Part shown: positions 62,498 to 64,000 of the stretch, piece by piece | How the letters are laid out: every line of letters begins with the position of its first letter | Position numbering within the stretch: position 1 is the stretch's first letter | Origin: Anomaloglossus baeobatrachus | Lineage: Eukaryota > Chordata > Amphibia > Anura > Aromobatidae | DNA: 64,000 bases | NCBI RefSeq assembly: GCF_048569485.1 | Contig: NW_027442056.1 | Span: 1-64,000 of the forward strand | Direction: 5' to 3' | Program-made: the position numbers and the translations under genes | The notes under the pieces: model-generated | Told to the model about the DNA's origin: nothing | Seen by the model: the letters and a program-made list of their open reading frames with translations, nothing else | Databases searched by the model: none

Positions 62498-62685
62498 ATC
62501 GCTTCTCGGCCTTTTGGCTAAGATCAAGTGTAGTATCTGTTCTTATCAGTTTAATATCTGATACGTCCCCTATCTGGGGACCATATATTAAATGGATTTT
62601 TAGAACAGGGAGATGGAAAAAGAGCTTGCTCTGTCCACTCCACGCATTGACCTGGTATTGCAGTACCTCCAGGAACGGTGCACCC
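62498..62685 (+). ncRNA. RNU2: U2 snRNA, uninterrupted
   Basis: It matches the reference copy. PSE candidate 62434..62450; 3' box 62698..62712. Confidence 0.97.
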
Positions 62686-63805
62686 CTTCTTAACCCAGTT
62701 TCCAAAAGCAGAACTCGATTCACCTGATTCATATTAGCCCGATTAGCGAATTGAAATGAATTTTTATCTAACACACTTTTTACTTGCTTTATTCATCCAA
62801 ATAGCAAACTCATCACCACTCAACTTCACCAACTCTGCTATGTCCCGTGCAGTATCTTGTTGTCAGTCTAATCTAGATCATGTGTAATTGAATGGAATAG
62901 ATCCCTTTTGGACAAAGTGGAGTCAGATGCTGCAGTGACCACAGGTGTGAGAGGATCTACAATTGGCATCTGGTGTTATCTCTCTGCTTCCACTCCAAAT
63001 AAAGTTACCTGTTGTTACCTGAACGTCAAATACTAAGAATGGGCGGCCTATGAAAGAATTAGTACTTTCATTAAGTATACTAAACCGGCTAATTGGGAAT
63101 AGACAAACTGTAAAAAGCCCTCTGAGAAAGCCCCTCTCTAACCTTTGTTAGTAAGCTTTTCTGTAGCCTGCCTGTTGATGTATTTTCGGTTTGAACAGTG
63201 CACAACATGAAGAGACGGAACACTGGCGGCTTGTCACAATGCCCCCCGATGACATCACAATAGCGCTGCTGCCTAGAAAACAAGCTGCGCAGAAGAAGTT
63301 GTTCTTTGGGTGGGAGGGTGGGCTAGTGGAAGGAGGGGGCAATCTCTTTTTTTCCCGGGTGGTAGGGGGATGACAGGAGAAGGGAAGCGGGTGGTGAGAA
63401 AGGTACAGAGGGCAGGGTTTGGGGGCTGGGAAGGAAAGGGAAAAGATTAGGGTTTGGGGATGATGAAAGGGCTTTCTACGGGTAAGGATGGCAAAGGGTG
63501 GCAGTGACGGAAAGTCAGGCAACCTGTCCTGTCCGTCTTTTTGTATCGTGAATTGGAAAGACTGCAAGGGGGAGGGGAGTTGCTTGCGCCCTAAAGGAGG
63601 AGTTATTCAGATTCATTGCAGTGGGCGGCGGCTGCAAAACGCACCATTCTTCTTGTTTTTGCTCTGCAAAGCAGCCTTTTCAAGGGTTGGCTTGGGTGAC
63701 AAAATGTCTTGTGTAGGCGTGGGTTTGTCTCCCTCTCGCTCTCTCTCCCTAAGATGTGTCCGGCATAGGCCAGGGTGCCACTCGAGGCCCAAACCAATTC
63801 TGGTT

Positions 63806-63993
63806 ATCGCTTCTCGGCCTTTTGGCTAAGATCAAGTGTAGTATCTGTTCTTATCAGTTTAATATCTGATACGTCCCCTATCTGGGGACCATATATTAAA
63901 TGGATTTTTAGAACAGGGAGATGGAAAAAGAGCTTGCTCTGTCCACTCCACGCATTGACCTGGTATTGCAGTACCTCCAGGAACGGTGCACCC
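63806..63993 (+). ncRNA. RNU2: U2 snRNA, uninterrupted (window end)
   Basis: It is complete and matches the reference copy. PSE candidate 63742..63758. Its 3' box would lie just beyond the window. Confidence 0.97.
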
Positions 63994-64000
63994 CTTCTTA

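Larger units (their letters stand above)
1..64000 (+). repeat. Tandem array of 1,308-bp U2 snRNA gene units
   Basis: The same 1,308-bp unit repeats head to tail across the window, always in the same orientation. U2 start positions step by exactly 1,308 except where a copy carries an insert (steps of 1,492, 1,524, 2,113, 2,113, 2,124 and 2,195), a 1-bp deletion near 33570 (step 1,307) or a 2-bp deletion near 43158 (step 1,306). The window starts at U2 nucleotide 74 and ends 7 bp past a complete U2, so both array ends lie outside. I saw about 30 small differences between units by eye. Each unit carries, relative to U2 +1, a PSE candidate at -64 to -48, a GC box at -185 and a 3' box at +201 to +215. 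Tandem U2 arrays are known in vertebrates (about 6 kb units in human, about 0.8 kb in Xenopus). Confidence 0.98.

Noticed and set aside
1-64000. Centromeric or other satellite DNA
   Set aside because: Each unit contains a full U2 gene with promoter and 3' box, so this is a functional gene array rather than an anonymous satellite.

Overview
The whole 64 kb window is one head-to-tail tandem array of U2 spliceosomal snRNA genes on the + strand. The repeat unit is 1,308 bp: a 188-nt U2 gene plus about 1.1 kb of spacer. I count 47 U2 loci: one cut by the left edge (1..115), 40 uninterrupted copies, and 6 copies split by an insertion. No protein-coding gene is supported. The many short open frames recur every 1,308 bp because the DNA repeats.

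The organism looks like a vertebrate. The U2 sequence differs from human U2 at only a modest number of sites, and the gene has snRNA-type pol II signals: a PSE-like element about 50-60 bp upstream, a GC box with an octamer-like motif near -180, and a perfect 3' box 13 bp downstream. Vertebrates commonly keep U2 in tandem arrays. The Sm site AUUUUUA (human AUUUUUG) and other changes suggest a non-mammal, but I cannot settle the class. Units are almost identical: I found only about 30 single-base or 1-2 bp differences by eye in roughly 60 kb of repeat DNA, so homogenisation is strong and recent.

The accessory content is six insertions, all at the same place, between U2 nucleotides U37 and A38. 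This splits the branch-point recognition sequence GUAGUA. The right junction is the same in all six, while left junctions vary (clean, 3 filler bases, a 3-bp or a 6-bp target duplication). Each insert ends in an A-run next to A38. This is the signature of target-primed reverse transcription by a U2-specific non-LTR retrotransposon; families such as Keno and Utopia are known to use U2 genes. None of the inserts encodes reverse transcriptase.

There are two kinds of insert. Types A (13045..13228) and B (14537..14752) are about 0.2 kb, have long poly(A) tails, sit in adjacent units, and are diverged relatives of each other. Type C (25217..26021, 31254..32058, 39912..40721, 60343..61226) is 0.8-0.9 kb. 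It carries a 42-bp minisatellite present 5, 5, 6 and 7 times, whose units can fold into cUUCGg tetraloop hairpins. It also has other strong hairpins and two short segments resembling the 5' stem-loop of U2. Type C looks like a compact, structured, non-autonomous RNA element parasitising U2 genes, and is the best candidate here for an undescribed system.
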